64,000 nucleotides of DNA from Lineus longissimus. Its lineage: Eukaryota > Nemertea > Pilidiophora > Heteronemertea > Lineidae. The notes beneath the pieces are model-generated. The model was not told where the DNA came from and searched no databases. It worked only from the letters and a program-made list of their open reading frames with translations. Of this stretch, positions 22,947 to 35,122 are shown one piece after another (within the stretch, counting starts at the first letter, position 1; every line of letters starts with the position of its first letter). The stretch spans positions 1,736,001 to 1,800,000 of the forward strand of contig NC_088318.1 of NCBI RefSeq assembly GCF_910592395.1. The letters run 5' to 3'. A program made the position numbers and the translations under genes.

Positions 22947-25900
22947 TCATGCCTCTGATGCACCCTCTTTTGGTTCTATTCTCAGAGACAGCAGATGGAA
23001 GCGCATCTTTGCCTTGTAGCTGTTCAAGAGTTCCTCCAGCAACCTGAAATGAGATGCGAGGACAATATACGTATGAAACTTGACGAACAAAATAATTGAT
23101 TCTTCTGAAACCTCAACATGTCCAAAAGCAATTTTCTAGACAGAACCTCAAATGCAAAGTGAAAGCTTACTGTCACAGGCAGGATAGCAAAGGCTACTAG
23201 AGTGAAGATAATCCTGTAATCACTTAGCATGAAGGACCTAGGAGTCAATACGATTGACTTTCTGATAACAGTCCAACATCATTTACAGGCAAACAGAAAT
23301 GAACTTACTTTCTATCGTCAGCTATGGTGACCTCCTGAACACACTCCAGTGCATCTTGGAATGAACTCCTGCAAAGACAAGGATCTAAATCAGTATTCGC
23401 TACTCGAAATCACATCATTACAGTCCCTGGCAGCCATTTCAAGATAAGGCCAGCAGACTCTTTGGGAGAGGTGTTTCAAAGGAAATGCTCAGTTTGTAAG
23501 TCAGAGCAGCTACTTTTCTGTTGAACAGCAGTTAGGAACCAAGGTTTCCACATTTGTGGATGAAGGGATATTCGATTTACCTGGATTTGTCAGTGATGTA
23601 GATATCCACGGCATCTTGTAGCGAGTATAACTCCAGTCGAGCCTGGACAGCACCGTAATTACTAAAGGCCGTCACACACTGGAACAACCTGGCAAGCTCA
23701 TCAGCGACGGACTCGATGACCTTGTGCATGACCCGAGTCACGAAGGCTGGCGAGATGGAGACGACCTCGGCATGAACTGCTATCAGTCCCATCAGAGCTT
23801 CTTTGATGTAGTTACGTACGCCTGGGACATGGGGAAAACAAAGTTACATCAGTTGGTTCAAAACACTATCAGAATTCAAAAAGGGAGGGATGATTCGATG
23901 ATTGTTTGATCATCGTGTCTCGCGACCTGCCACGACACAAGGGCTGGACCCTGCCGATTTTGTGAATTTATACCAGCATTTCCAAGATCAGAGAATAGGC
24001 AAAACTCTGAAATATCGGCAAATGAAATATGGAATACGAATTATTGCCTCCACAGGTTCTTATTGTCCAAGGTGACACAAACATTTCTCCGAAGCTGTAC
24101 CAACCTGTTGGTTTTGAACAGTTTTTCCAGTCAAACTTCCCAGCATACATGTTCGGTTCAAGGACACCGATGATAGGGTTTGCCTTCTCCTCTACATATG
24201 CATCAAATAGTTTGTCATCCAGTTTTTGATATGCCAATTGGGCGGACTGAAATGCAGATACATCATGACATATTAGATTTTGATGATCAGACCATATGAA
24301 GTGGTCACAAAATAGAAACAACAGCGGTGAAAATGGACCAGAAACCTACCGATAAGGCTTTGTTCGTCTCTGGGTAGCCATGCTTTTCAAAGTTCTCTAT
24401 AAGTCTCGGTATAACTCGTTCTATGGTGTTGTTGGTGTTGCTGAGCATGATGATGAGTCGACGGTCCAGGGGTGGGATCGAATCACCCTTTGCATCCTTA
24501 ACACCCCCAGGAGATGATTTACCCTTCCTGCAATGATATGAGGTATAGTACATTCATTCAATTTATTCGGTATTGTTTTCATCACAAAATGGTGTGACTC
24601 TTGCGTAACCAGGAGCTGACTGATTAGCTTCAAGTTATTCCACCAACATTATGCCATACTATTACACCACCTTCTAAGAACATACACAAAAGTCGAAAGA
24701 AACCAGAAATGATCCAACTGACCTTTTTGAATGTTTTGGTGCTGCGATGCCATGGAATGCCAAATCCTCTAGACACAACTGGAATGCCTGGAGCAGTTGG
24801 ATGACCAGCGAGTTGGCTTCTTTCTGCACAAGACGAAGGCTGAAGATCTCTGTCTCGCCTTGTTTGATCTTCATCACTACCTCGTGGAGATGCTGGATGG
24901 TCTCATTGATAACATTCTCGAACAAGATCGGCTAGAAATGGAGAGAAAAAGCTCAGTAATGTCGATTAAGTCTAACTGGGCATTTGAAAAACTCCAGTGA
25001 CTAATCTGTCACTGAAATCAATTTCCAAGCAACATTTACATGTAAAGATCTCTTCTGCTTACCAATTGAGTTGTGCCCCCATATTCATCACTGACCTCGA
25101 CCACCCAGGTTTCTCTTGTGTGTAGATTGTGAATGTCTGGAAAAAGAATATCAACAACTTCACTCATTCTTACAAAGCACTTCAAGTGATTATGGGTCAT
25201 ATGAATAAAGACTAGCAAATGCTTTTATCTAAAACTCCATGTACATTTACACTTGGCCTTTCTCTACAAAATTGAAGTAAAAGCATTTGCTAGGCTTTAT
25301 TCATATCACCCATTGGATTGTGATAAGGCTTAGAAATGATGTTCCTCCTTTGGTTTATTCAAAACACCAGGCAAATCTTCCCGCTTCTATAATTAGGTCT
25401 TTCAGCCCACCAAAGCGGTGCCAGGTTGGGATAGAGAGAAAATTGACATCGCTATGAGACTTACCATCCACTGCCTGTTTGAGTAGTGTTGACATGCAGT
25501 GTGTCCTCATATCAAAGGCGAGCTCTTGAAGAAGCTCAACACAGTCTCCCATCACATCAACAGTAGCCAGCGACATCACACAAGATCTGTCAATCAAACG
25601 AAAGATGGTCAAGGATATATCTTGTAAAATTGACAAATAGAAGTCACACTTAAATCGAGTTGGAAATCATGGTCCTACGCGCAATACGTCCTGATATCTC
25701 CAACAGAAATACAACATTTGCAAGTTCTGGACTTAAATCAAAGTTAATTGCAACCCTGAAGGACCTAATCTCTGTGCCTGAAGCATCAAGCTACTAGGTA
25801 CGATGATTCAAATATACTCTTAGTGAAGGAAGCATAGCCGTGTCCATGTCTGGTTTGAACCTTGCTCCAGGTCACATAGAGATGAACTTTGTCAACTACT

Positions 25901-28900
25901 CACCTGACATATCTAACGCAGTGTGGTAACCAAGCTCCTGGAATGTCTATCCTGGGATCAGGCCAGTGACCATAGTTCTTACGTTCCTTTCTCTCTAAAC
26001 TTTCAAGTGTGTCTGGGAGAAAAGCAGCTCTCAGCAGGTTGGAGAATAAGTTGATCACTTCTGATATCATGGTCTGGAAAATGACATTTTGACAAATTTT
26101 TGGTTAAAGAGCAGATGATTATAAGAGAAACTTGGCTACCTACTGTAAATCGTAAACTTTTCGTGACAATTTTATATTTTCACTATTTTTGCAAATGCAA
26201 CATTAAACGGAAACTATAAACACATAGAAATATGAAGTGTAATGCAAATTTTGCCAATTGAAAATGAGAAAAATGGCGGATAGTACCTGCATGGTTTTTT
26301 CCATACACCAAATGATACTCCATCAGGTCACTTTCTAATATCAAGTTTTCTGATATCGAGAACTACTCAGTCACTTACCTTGAACTGGGCATGTTTTGAT
26401 GTGTTGATTGTCATGGCTTTTTCTCCGGACTGAAACACAGAATTGAACTTGGTGGTTAAGAAATCTGCAGCAAATTATATCAACACAATTTTTCAACAGG
26501 CACATCATATTATTGCAGCGCCTTCATTGTTTGTCTCTTTGGCCACAGCTAGCAAAGCTTGAGCGTGAGCCCTGGCCCAAGCATCTGCTGGACGTTGCAC
26601 AATATCAAATAACAAATCCTCACAACGACTGGTTTGTGGATCGGTTCAGGTCTAATTCACAAGTAAATATATGTGACCCCGCACATCAATCCAGGGATTA
26701 AGTCGCATTTTGGCCATATTGAGTTAAACATCTCTTCAAATCCCTTAGGCTTCAAGCTTAATTTTGGTACCACCCCAACTTCATTATCTTATTTGGTTAC
26801 AAAGTTATGACTGTTTGAAAAACGGCATTTCAACATATTTCTCTATTAATTCCATTGCTTTTATCCTTGTTTTCTCAATAATTTCCAATGCGACTTAATC
26901 CCTGGTTTGATGTGCGGGGTCACATATGATTATGGTCATTACCTCTTTAATGAATAGTTGGCCAGCAAAGTAAGCCTGTCCAAGCCTCCACAGGTCTGGT
27001 AGGCTGTCTGTGAGAATGGCTGTCAGCTCCTCCACAAACTGAACCTTCTGGGGATGTTTGACACTCTGCGCATTCGTCTGGTTGGTGGCACCATTAGTGT
27101 CTGCTGCGAAAAGGAGAGGAGGAACTTCACCAGTAGTACAGCCAGGGGCAACGCCAAGATCAACAGTTTGATCTGCTGTGCCCCTATGCAAAGGTAAAGA
27201 TCAGGACAGAACTTGAATTACTATTTCCAACAATAGTGTTCAAAAGACATACTGCAGCTGACACTGGTCTATCACTGGCTGTCATCAGTTAAACAGATAT
27301 CATCAATCTTGTACACTAATTCTCTGTATAATTGTGTTGGCCAAATAAAGTTACTTACAAAAACTGTTTTGTGTTTTCATCTAAAGTTGGAGTTTACTTG
27401 TAAACAATTCATTAGAGCAGTGCTAAAGTGACAAACAAGTAAACGCAACACTATCTGTGGCATAAACTTCAACCTACCTGAATCACTCTCGGAAGTCCGG
27501 GTAATACCAATACGACGCATGACTGAAAAACAATACCAAAACTACCAGGAAAGGAATGCTTTATGAATGCACATATTGAAACTTATTTGGGGGATTCTTC
27601 AGTTCTAATCTAACTGGATGGACATAATTGATGGTATCACTTTTCTTTAGGCACAACCGGTCACCAAGCCATTCTCTATAAACTGGAACCAATAAGAGTA
27701 ACTTCGACTTTGTGAAAGTTCTTGACTGTGCAACAGGGAGGGAATTCTGCCCAAAATGTCCTGGTGACTTGGCCCAGGCACATTGGCTATTGCTAATGAA
27801 CACATACCTGATTTAGGCAAAGGCAGACAGAACCCATACCTGGTTTAGGTAAAGGCAGTCAGAACACATACCTGATTTAGGTAAAGGCAGTCAGAACACA
27901 TACCTGATTTAGGTAAAGGCAGACAGAACACATACCTGATTTAGGTAAAGGCAGACAGAACACATACCTGATTTAGGTAAAGGCAGACAGAACACATACC
28001 TGATTTAGGTAAAGGCAGACAGAACACATACCTGATTTAGGAAGGGTGTGATAACTGCCAGGCGGTGGGCTGACACTGACAGATGGCGAGTTATGGTATT
28101 CACTTCGGTAGATCTCATTGTCTGAAAGCAGATACATTCACTAAAGTATACACATACACCAACACAGACGCAGGGAAAAGTTGTATGATTCATTTTATCT
28201 AACTGCTTCTAGGACACTTTATGAGGAGTGCAGATATGTAATAAAAGGGGACAGAAGGAATCATATTCAAGTCCTAGACAGCCTGGTCTAGAATCCTAAA
28301 TTGTAATCTATGAGCTACAAGAATAAGGTTTTGAGTTTTACCACATGAAGCAAAACATTCGGTATCACTTTAGACTCATCAAATAATATTCAATGAAAAT
28401 CCTCGCTCCTCACATCTGAACCATTTGATAGGCATATTTGAGAGATTTGAAAGAATTATTATGAGGTCTGTTCCCTTGAAGGAGGAAACCACTGACCCGG
28501 AGAGAAATCTACAGTGTACATGGAAAGGATACTAATGCAGGAAATGGGGAGGGTGAAAAACTGGTCTGCTCTTTTGGGAAGTTATTTGATAGGTGCTCTT
28601 GGCTGAAGGTCTGAAGGTTTGTTATATTTGTATTGATACATATAGCATGCCGACCCCACCCGACGATATGTTATTGTGACGAGGAAGGCAAAAATCCCGA
28701 AGGCCATGATGCCACTTTTGATGATGATGATGACATTTCTATGGAAAACAAGCAAAATTAAAGTCAGAAGTTAATGTTTTGATACTGTGTCAACGCTCTA
28801 TAACCAGTAGTGGTGCATCTATTACACACAAGCCAATACATGTAAGATAGGCATTTTGTACAGGCACCCTTAACACGCTAATCAGCGTCGACACAGTACA

Positions 28901-31900
28901 TCATTAGTACACAGGCAAAACGAGCAGACGTCAAGATGACATCACACTTGATATCTGAAGAATGATGTCAAGTTGACGCCTGCCGGATATCAATCTTGCT
29001 GGTTGATCAATCTGGGCCCAAATCCCTGTTGGAGAAAAACGCATGTGCCAGCTCAACGCATTCTGGACCATCAGAGTTACTTGGTCCGTTACCTCCCCTC
29101 ATTGGTGTAACGGGAGTTCAGGTCGGCTGGGTGGATCCAAGGCTTGAGGGTCAAGATGGCTCAACGAAACATTGTCTCATTTAGTAATAGTCATTTAGCA
29201 TCACTGTTACTGCCAAAGCTGATCGTTCTGACATCCCCAGATATTGCCTGTGTACCATGGGATTGTGACGGAAAACTTAGAGGGTTATAAAGAACAGAAG
29301 CAACCAAAGCCAGGACAGTGTACAAGCAAAAACACAACCAAACCAAATAATGCGGAACAACCAACCTCATCTCCAGGTTCACTTTAAACCCAGTTTAAAA
29401 ACAAAGCATCAAGAGTACAGGATAAAGATTTTTTTCTCTCTCGATGAATCAAAAAGGCATGGTGAATACTTTTCCTTCATTTTGCAACTCTACATAAAAA
29501 ATATGGATCGAATTTCTCCAAAACAAAAGTTAGGTGAAACGTTAGTTAGACACCCTGGGGACGAGGTTGAGGAATGACAGGCTGCTACCTGAGTTGAGCT
29601 GGCCGTCATGACTAGCTGATTCTGCAACTGTGGGGAAAATAAAATAATTATACAAAACATAGAGATGTCCAAATGCCCTCGTCTTCTATTTCTTGGTTAA
29701 TACTACTTGATATAAAAGCACAGTCAGAAAACAATGTGCACTTCACAAACCCATGTATACTGTTGTGGGCTTGACAATCTTCTTGTTTGCAAGAAATAGA
29801 AACTGAGCCGAACATGGTACAAATAAAATGAAATCAGCTGAAGCAGACACAATAAAAGTGAAACTGATTGGGATACAACTAAGGCTTACCTAAACACAAA
29901 GAGTCTTCAACTATTGAGTCATTCTATTCATGATTCTCATATCCTAACATTGAGTAAACTCAACCAAAAGGGATCGCTTGATATAACTTTGAGATACCTT
30001 CTGTGGTGGTAGCAAACAAAGGATAAACAATGAAAACCACGTTTGGAGAGTGTGAATGTCTGTCTAACTGAAGGAGTACAACATAGAGGCAATATTTTAT
30101 GCAAAGTTATTGACCATGGCTGAATGGTTAAGAATTTGTCCTAACAGTGCCTGATGAAGGAAAGGCCAATGAAATCTGACCTTGACTTCTGATCAATTTG
30201 ACCTTGACCTACATGACTCACTTGACCTTGACACTTACCTGCAGCCAAATGCTCATCCTTACAGTTACTCATCAAGGTGATGAGCCATTTCTGTTGGTTG
30301 ACTAGACACTCCCAGGCTGGGTCGCCCTGTAGCTCCAGGTTAACAAGGTACCTGCAATTGATTCTTCAAAATAAGCCACGTGATGTCCATTTATGCCTCG
30401 GGCCCTACCCTTTTATAAAACTAACACTTCGAGCTTTAGATCTATGTTTATTGGATAAAATCACCACCCCACTCTTTTTAAGGACTGCAGAAAAGAAACA
30501 GTTGATTATACTGCATGTCCCATTTTAGTGATTGATGAAAATCGACATCACTCGGGGAAAACCACGGTAGCTCTGGACTCGGACACCTGATGTGCAAAGT
30601 ATCCTTTGTTTTTTAATATCTAGCACTGTCTAGGAGGTAGAGAGCTTCAAAGTTGGCATTTCTCAACAGATGTCACTCAAAAAATAAACATCCTCATCAA
30701 AATTTCTTATTGCCATACTGCCAAGACAGAATTTCCATCCAAGGAGGTTACCCTCAAGTCTCTTTATCTCACCTGATTAACTTTTTCTGTTCATCCAAAG
30801 TGGATGGAAGCTGCAGCAGCTTCTTGTGGAGCGTGCCACGGAATGCCGAGATCCTCTGTTCAACTTCCGTGTACACTGAAATAAGAGTTCAGTATAGTAA
30901 TTTTCCTTCGATATTCAATGAAGATCTGCAAATTCAACTACTGGATGATGTTTCATCTTGGTTTTATGTCCCATTCAAAGAATGTGGTTATTAAAAGTGG
31001 CTTGCCAAAGGTCACAAGCGATGTAGTGTCTGTGCTGGGTATCAAACCTATGGTGTTTGGTCTTGTGTTATCTGTCCCCTCCCAATACACTGACAATGAC
31101 TCACCTTTCCTGAAGACCTGGACCTCAGTACTCCCAAACAGTGACTTTGCTCGTGCGTAATCATTGATGACTAGATCATAGTCACCCTTTTTAATGTTTC
31201 TTTCGATGTTACATGGCAAGTTAAACAGGAACTTGAATCTGCTGAGCACGCTCAGTGCGTTCCTCGTGGCGTCTGCTCGGTCCTTCCTCCCCAGGACATC
31301 CATGAAGAGGGCGTTAGCACAGTTGTCACTCTCTTGTAGGACACGGTCTAGCTGATCTGTCAATGATGCACCTTTCTGACTTGTTTCATCTTCCAGCAGC
31401 TTCTGATGCATTCCTGGGTGAAATGAAAAGTTTAAAAGGAATGTTAAATCTTGAATTACAAACCATCCAATCTAGAAATAGTCCACCTTGAAAAGAATGC
31501 GGTACATGTGTATGCCCATTCTGAAAAATCACAAAATATTTATTAAGGCAACATACAGGGAACTGTTTTTGTTGCTGGCGAAATTGTCTCTACAAAATGT
31601 TAACGCACTAGACTGTTAGGTTACTATATAAGAAAAACTGCTGAGTTATAAATGTGGTGGCTTGCAACTTGGATGTATTTGTTATACATTGCCAGTAAAT
31701 GATATTGACGGCTGTTTAACAAGAAGCAGTTACGGTGAACATTGTCTACTGAGCGAAATGGATTACCTTCTAATGACTCCTGACATTCGAGAAATGTGGT
31801 TAGGTTAGCTTTCACAAAAGATAAAGGCCCCTCCGATCTCTCCGCCGACTTCAATCGCAGAAAGGCCAGGCCATCCTTGAGATTCTGGAACCTGAAATCA

Positions 31901-33368
31901 ATCAATGATGATGGAATCAATGATAATTTGGAAAGGTAATGAAAAAACTGGCAATGTGACAACAGTTGGATCCATTTAGTATGTCACAACTCAGTGATTA
32001 GCTCTGCTCAAGCCTCTGATTCTTTCAGTTCTTTTAATTGTTACGGCATTATTGACAGCAAGATGGTTGCCTTCTGTCGTGGGCGGGCTACAGAATATTG
32101 AGCATATATTAGGTTCTCTAACTACACTTACCTTGTGGCATGATGATTTTCCAGCAAAAACCAAGCAGGATCGAAGTTCTCCAGGGTAACATTGCCAGAT
32201 CCTTCAGGGAACAAGTCCAGCAGGTCCTCCTCTCCATACTTCCCCCTGAAAGTACCCATCAAACCACATCAGATTTCTGCATCAACACTTCCACAAAACA
32301 TTCATTTAGACAAAGACAGGAAATCCAACAAAAAACACAATATTCTAGTCTGAACATTATAATTTCAAGAACATTGTTATGAGAATCGAATACCTGCTCA
32401 GTTCCCTATTTTAGCCGTACTTTCTCAATAATTTGTCAGTTAATCAGTTGGCTTAAAGGGAAAATACGTAGGATACACGTACTGATTTCCCTCATCTGAT
32501 ATGCCAAGGGGGTCCTCCTGTGTCTTCAGGATTGGAGATGACGGTCTGTTCTTATTCAATGAAGGATGCACAGTAGCCGACTCATCTATCCAGACAGCAG
32601 ACTCTTGTAAAGGACCTAGAAGAAAGACGTAATCACAGGATATGATGATGCTTTGGAACCATGGCAATCTGAACTCACCATCGAGGACAGAGCTAGGATA
32701 AGAGGGAAATCTCGAAGAAGTTGGATCAGAGAGGCCTTTAAAATTAACTAGCATCAATGCTTCAACTCTATGATCTGTTTACATATCACAATTCATCTTA
32801 TCTTAGAGTTAGAGAGATACATTTGCTCACATCATTGAGCAGTATTGGCAGTGATGTCTGTTGATCATGTGAGGATTACATGTTTGACTTGGTAGAGGAT
32901 CAATTACCTGTTTGTACAAAATATCCCCTGAATCCGACCAGACAGGTACCAATACCCCCTGACATGGTCACTACAATTACATCTCCTGTCCCCTTGCCTG
33001 GGCCAGTCCTGGCAACTATCTTCGATGAGGTTTTCCATTCTGCAGAGAGTAGACAGTCCACACCACAAATTCTCAGACCTGGAATACAAACATCAAATAA
33101 TGCTATTTGAAGTAACCCGGCACAAGTATTTTGCAACAATTCTTTGGAACTGAAGACATTCTAACATAACAGTTAAAGTGTTATTTCAGATACAATTGAC
33201 AGCAAGGAAACAAAACATTCACTTGCCTATCTGTTCATTCCACTTACCAATTAAATCTTTTGGTTCAAACCCTAAATTTTCTCCTCTGATTGTGACCCTT
33301 GTTCCTGGCGGGCCCTCCTTTGGAGATATACCATTCACCAGAGGAGGATCCTTCTTTGGTATTGGCAT
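22947..33368 (-). CDS. EXOC2: Exocyst complex component 2 (Sec5)
   Basis: Sec5 is a subunit of the octameric exocyst that tethers secretory vesicles to the plasma membrane and is a Ral GTPase effector. Twenty-two coding exons, 5' to 3': 33368-33248, 33078-32908, 32615-32483, 32245-32132, 31891-31767, 31413-31105, 30875-30773, 30351-30239, 29627-29589, 28121-28032, 27522-27478, 27175-26943, 26429-26379, 26073-25904, 25586-25465, 25136-25063, 24931-24723, 24527-24350, 24246-24105, 23821-23581, 23368-23309, 23043-22947. They total 2,940 nt (979 aa); human Sec5 is 924 aa. The N-terminal IPT/TIG Ral-binding domain is clear ([20 protein letters not shown], then [20 protein letters not shown]). Next come the Sec5 core ([37 protein letters not shown]) and a C-terminus [20 protein letters not shown]. 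All phases agree. Exons 9-11 add a small Ser-rich insert. Confidence 0.97.
25192..25313. repeat. Imperfect inverted repeat, 36-bp arms, 50-nt loop (intronic hairpin)
   Basis: Left arm 25192-25227 and right arm 25278-25313 pair at 34 of 36 positions (core ATGAATAAAG-CTAGCAAATGC). It lies in the EXOC2 intron between exons 25465-25586 and 25063-25136. It could be a very small MITE or a structured RNA; there is no clear target duplication. Confidence 0.85.
26672..26924. mobile_element. Non-autonomous element with about 37-bp inverted repeats and TA duplication
   Basis: The left end begins TGTGACCCCGCACATCAA and the right end is its inverted counterpart. Arms match for about 37 bp with a single internal difference (AATCC versus AAACC). 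TA flanks both ends (26670-26671 and 26925-26926), as in Tc1/mariner-type insertion. The 253-bp body has no coding frame. It lies in the EXOC2 intron between exons at 26943 and 26429. Confidence 0.85.
27478..29627 (-). CDS. EXOC2: EXOC2 small symmetric exons 9-11 (likely alternatively spliced insert)
   Basis: Three consecutive exons of 39 nt (29627-29589), 90 nt (28121-28032) and 45 nt (27522-27478) all begin and end in phase 1. Any one can therefore be skipped without changing the frame. They encode a 58-residue polar insert ([12 protein letters not shown], then [20 protein letters not shown], then [14 protein letters not shown]) rich in Ser-Pro. The position corresponds to the variable linker after the exocyst N-terminal core. 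Skipping is inferred, not seen. Confidence 0.75.
27803..28046 (-). repeat. 32-bp tandem array duplicating an EXOC2 splice donor (8 copies)
   Basis: Copies of CATACCTGATTTAGGTAAAGG-type units start at 27803, 27835, 27867, 27899, 27931, 27963, 27995 and 28027, an exact 32-bp period. Read on the minus strand each contains CCTAAATCAG/GTATG, the end of EXOC2 exon 10 plus its donor. The copy at 28027 is the real exon boundary. The others lie in the following intron, so seven decoy donors follow the true one. Confidence 0.93.
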
Positions 33369-35042
33369 TTCTCAGTTTTTCATTTATTACTGAAAGAAGC
33401 AGAATAGACCTGAGCAGCTGTAACTTGTGCAGAAAGTATACGTGAGGCCTACAGATAAATATTTTTGTTTTCAAAATGATGTCATTCTCATTCTGAAATC
33501 ATCTCACATGACATGTGTCGTTATGAATTATTTGCTGCCAATAGAATACTTGCGGCTAGGGTGAGAGTGTCATCCGTACTAGTAACGCCACTGTATACAT
33601 GTTGTGGCAGAAATATGAACTAAACCTTTTCTTCCATATTTAGATATACTGGCTTTTAGCGATTCCTTCCCCAGCCCTGGCTAGCCGCCCCACGTCAATA
33701 GAATAGGCCTATTTGTGTTCGATCAGTTGCTGAACAGAGGAATGAATCTTAAAGCAGGCCTACACATGGTAGAATTATGATGGGAAAATAAGGAGAGCAA
33801 TGTCAATGCAATGTCAGTCATGATGAGCCAGAGTGATAGTCAGGAGGACGGACTGGACTGGAGGGAGGGGCACCGCACTTTTTTGAACGATTCGACGTTT
33901 CATACTTTCAAGCGGTTGTAGCTCTCAATAGTCAGAACCAACTAGGGTATTCTAGATGGAGTGAATTATGTTCTTTCGACTAGTATCATGCGTTTTACCA
34001 CAAGACACCTAGATTTAGATAAAAGTACCAATTATTTAGTGAAAATCGACCGAAACAATAAAATCGACCACCATCTTTTTTATTTCTATTCGTAAACTCG
34101 TGCCGTTCACTTCCATATAGGCCGTGGAAAGCCTTGAAGACAAAGGTAGCAGGTTGTTACAAGCTCGTTTACTTTTGGTTTTTTGTTCTCATTGTCACAT
34201 CCAGTTGTTGAACTATTGACAAATTCATTATTATCGTATAACTATAAGAATTCCTATACTACTACGTTGTGTGAGTTAATATGTAAAGAGCAAGCTCCAG
34301 TGAACTCACACAACTGTATCATGTCCTAAGTCTCGTTAGGGAGTTTTTCCCAAATGTACGCGATGATGACGTGCCCATTAACAGGACGTAACATCTATTT
34401 TAAAATGCGTTTTCAAAGTGAATGCATGAGGACAACCCATTTGTGTCGTATATCACTGGAAACGCCCGATTCCCCTGATGCAGGGTGTTAAATCGGGCAT
34501 TTTATTTCTTTAAATAAATCATAAGCGTCGCATTTGCTCCTAGCTATGTTCACCATCCCAAATGGCAATATTGCGCGCCAATTGGGCCGGACAGAATCAA
34601 GCTCATATATTCAACATAATATCATATAGAAGCATATTTGTTTAGTCCTTGGGCAAGGCAATTCATGCCTTGTGCCACCGCAGTGTTCACATTTGGCGGA
34701 AACTGCACTTAAAACAGGTACCCCTTTAAGCGCAACAGATTGTATTTTCAAGTAGTCAAGGCATTTGTAATATGTGCAAAAAGTCGGACTGGATTCTCTA
34801 AGAGGACACCTCCGTTGTCATGAGATACCAAATTTGATGAAAAGGGCCGACTTGCTCGAAAATACCAGCTGCCGCTTCCAACAACTATCTTCGGTAGTAC
34901 TCGAACGCCCGGAATCAGTATGTGCTGCATTGTGAAAAGTTTGGGTGCAGGGTATATGATAATGATAATAATAAAAATTTCGACATCTGTACATGGATGA
35001 TTAGACAACAAGAAAAGGAAGAAGAAAAAAAGAGAAAACTGT
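33369..35042. other. Intergenic spacer upstream of EXOC2
   Basis: Contains the presumed EXOC2 promoter and 5' UTR near 33369-33900. No gene or conserved reading frame was recognised. Short frames such as 101 aa at 34748-35053 look like chance. Confidence 0.5.
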
Positions 35043-35122
35043 GGCAGATTCACCGGGAGTCGAACCCGTGACCTACCGATTCACAGTCAAACACTCTAAG
35101 CGCTGTACCGTCAAGGCGTTCA
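35043..35122 (-). pseudogene. Degenerate tRNA-like sequence (tRNA pseudogene or SINE head)
   Basis: Read on the minus strand it has a good B box (GGTTCGACTCC), a preceding GGTAGGTCACG, and an anticodon-arm-like GACTGTGAATC (anticodon would be GTG, His). An A-box-like CGCTTAGAGTG is also present. It is followed by GCCA and a T-rich tract. However, the 5' strand of the acceptor stem does not pair with the 3' side, and the anticodon stem has wobble and mismatched pairs. I regard it as a tRNA relic or the head of a tRNA-derived SINE, not a functional tRNA. Confidence 0.6.

Noticed and set aside
27176-27186. EXOC2 acceptor at GCATAG (27185)
   Set aside because: It would shift the frame relative to the phase-1 upstream exon. 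The CACAG at 27176 keeps the frame.
35043-35122. Functional tRNA-His(GTG)
   Set aside because: The B box and anticodon loop look right, but the acceptor stem cannot form and the anticodon stem is poorly paired.
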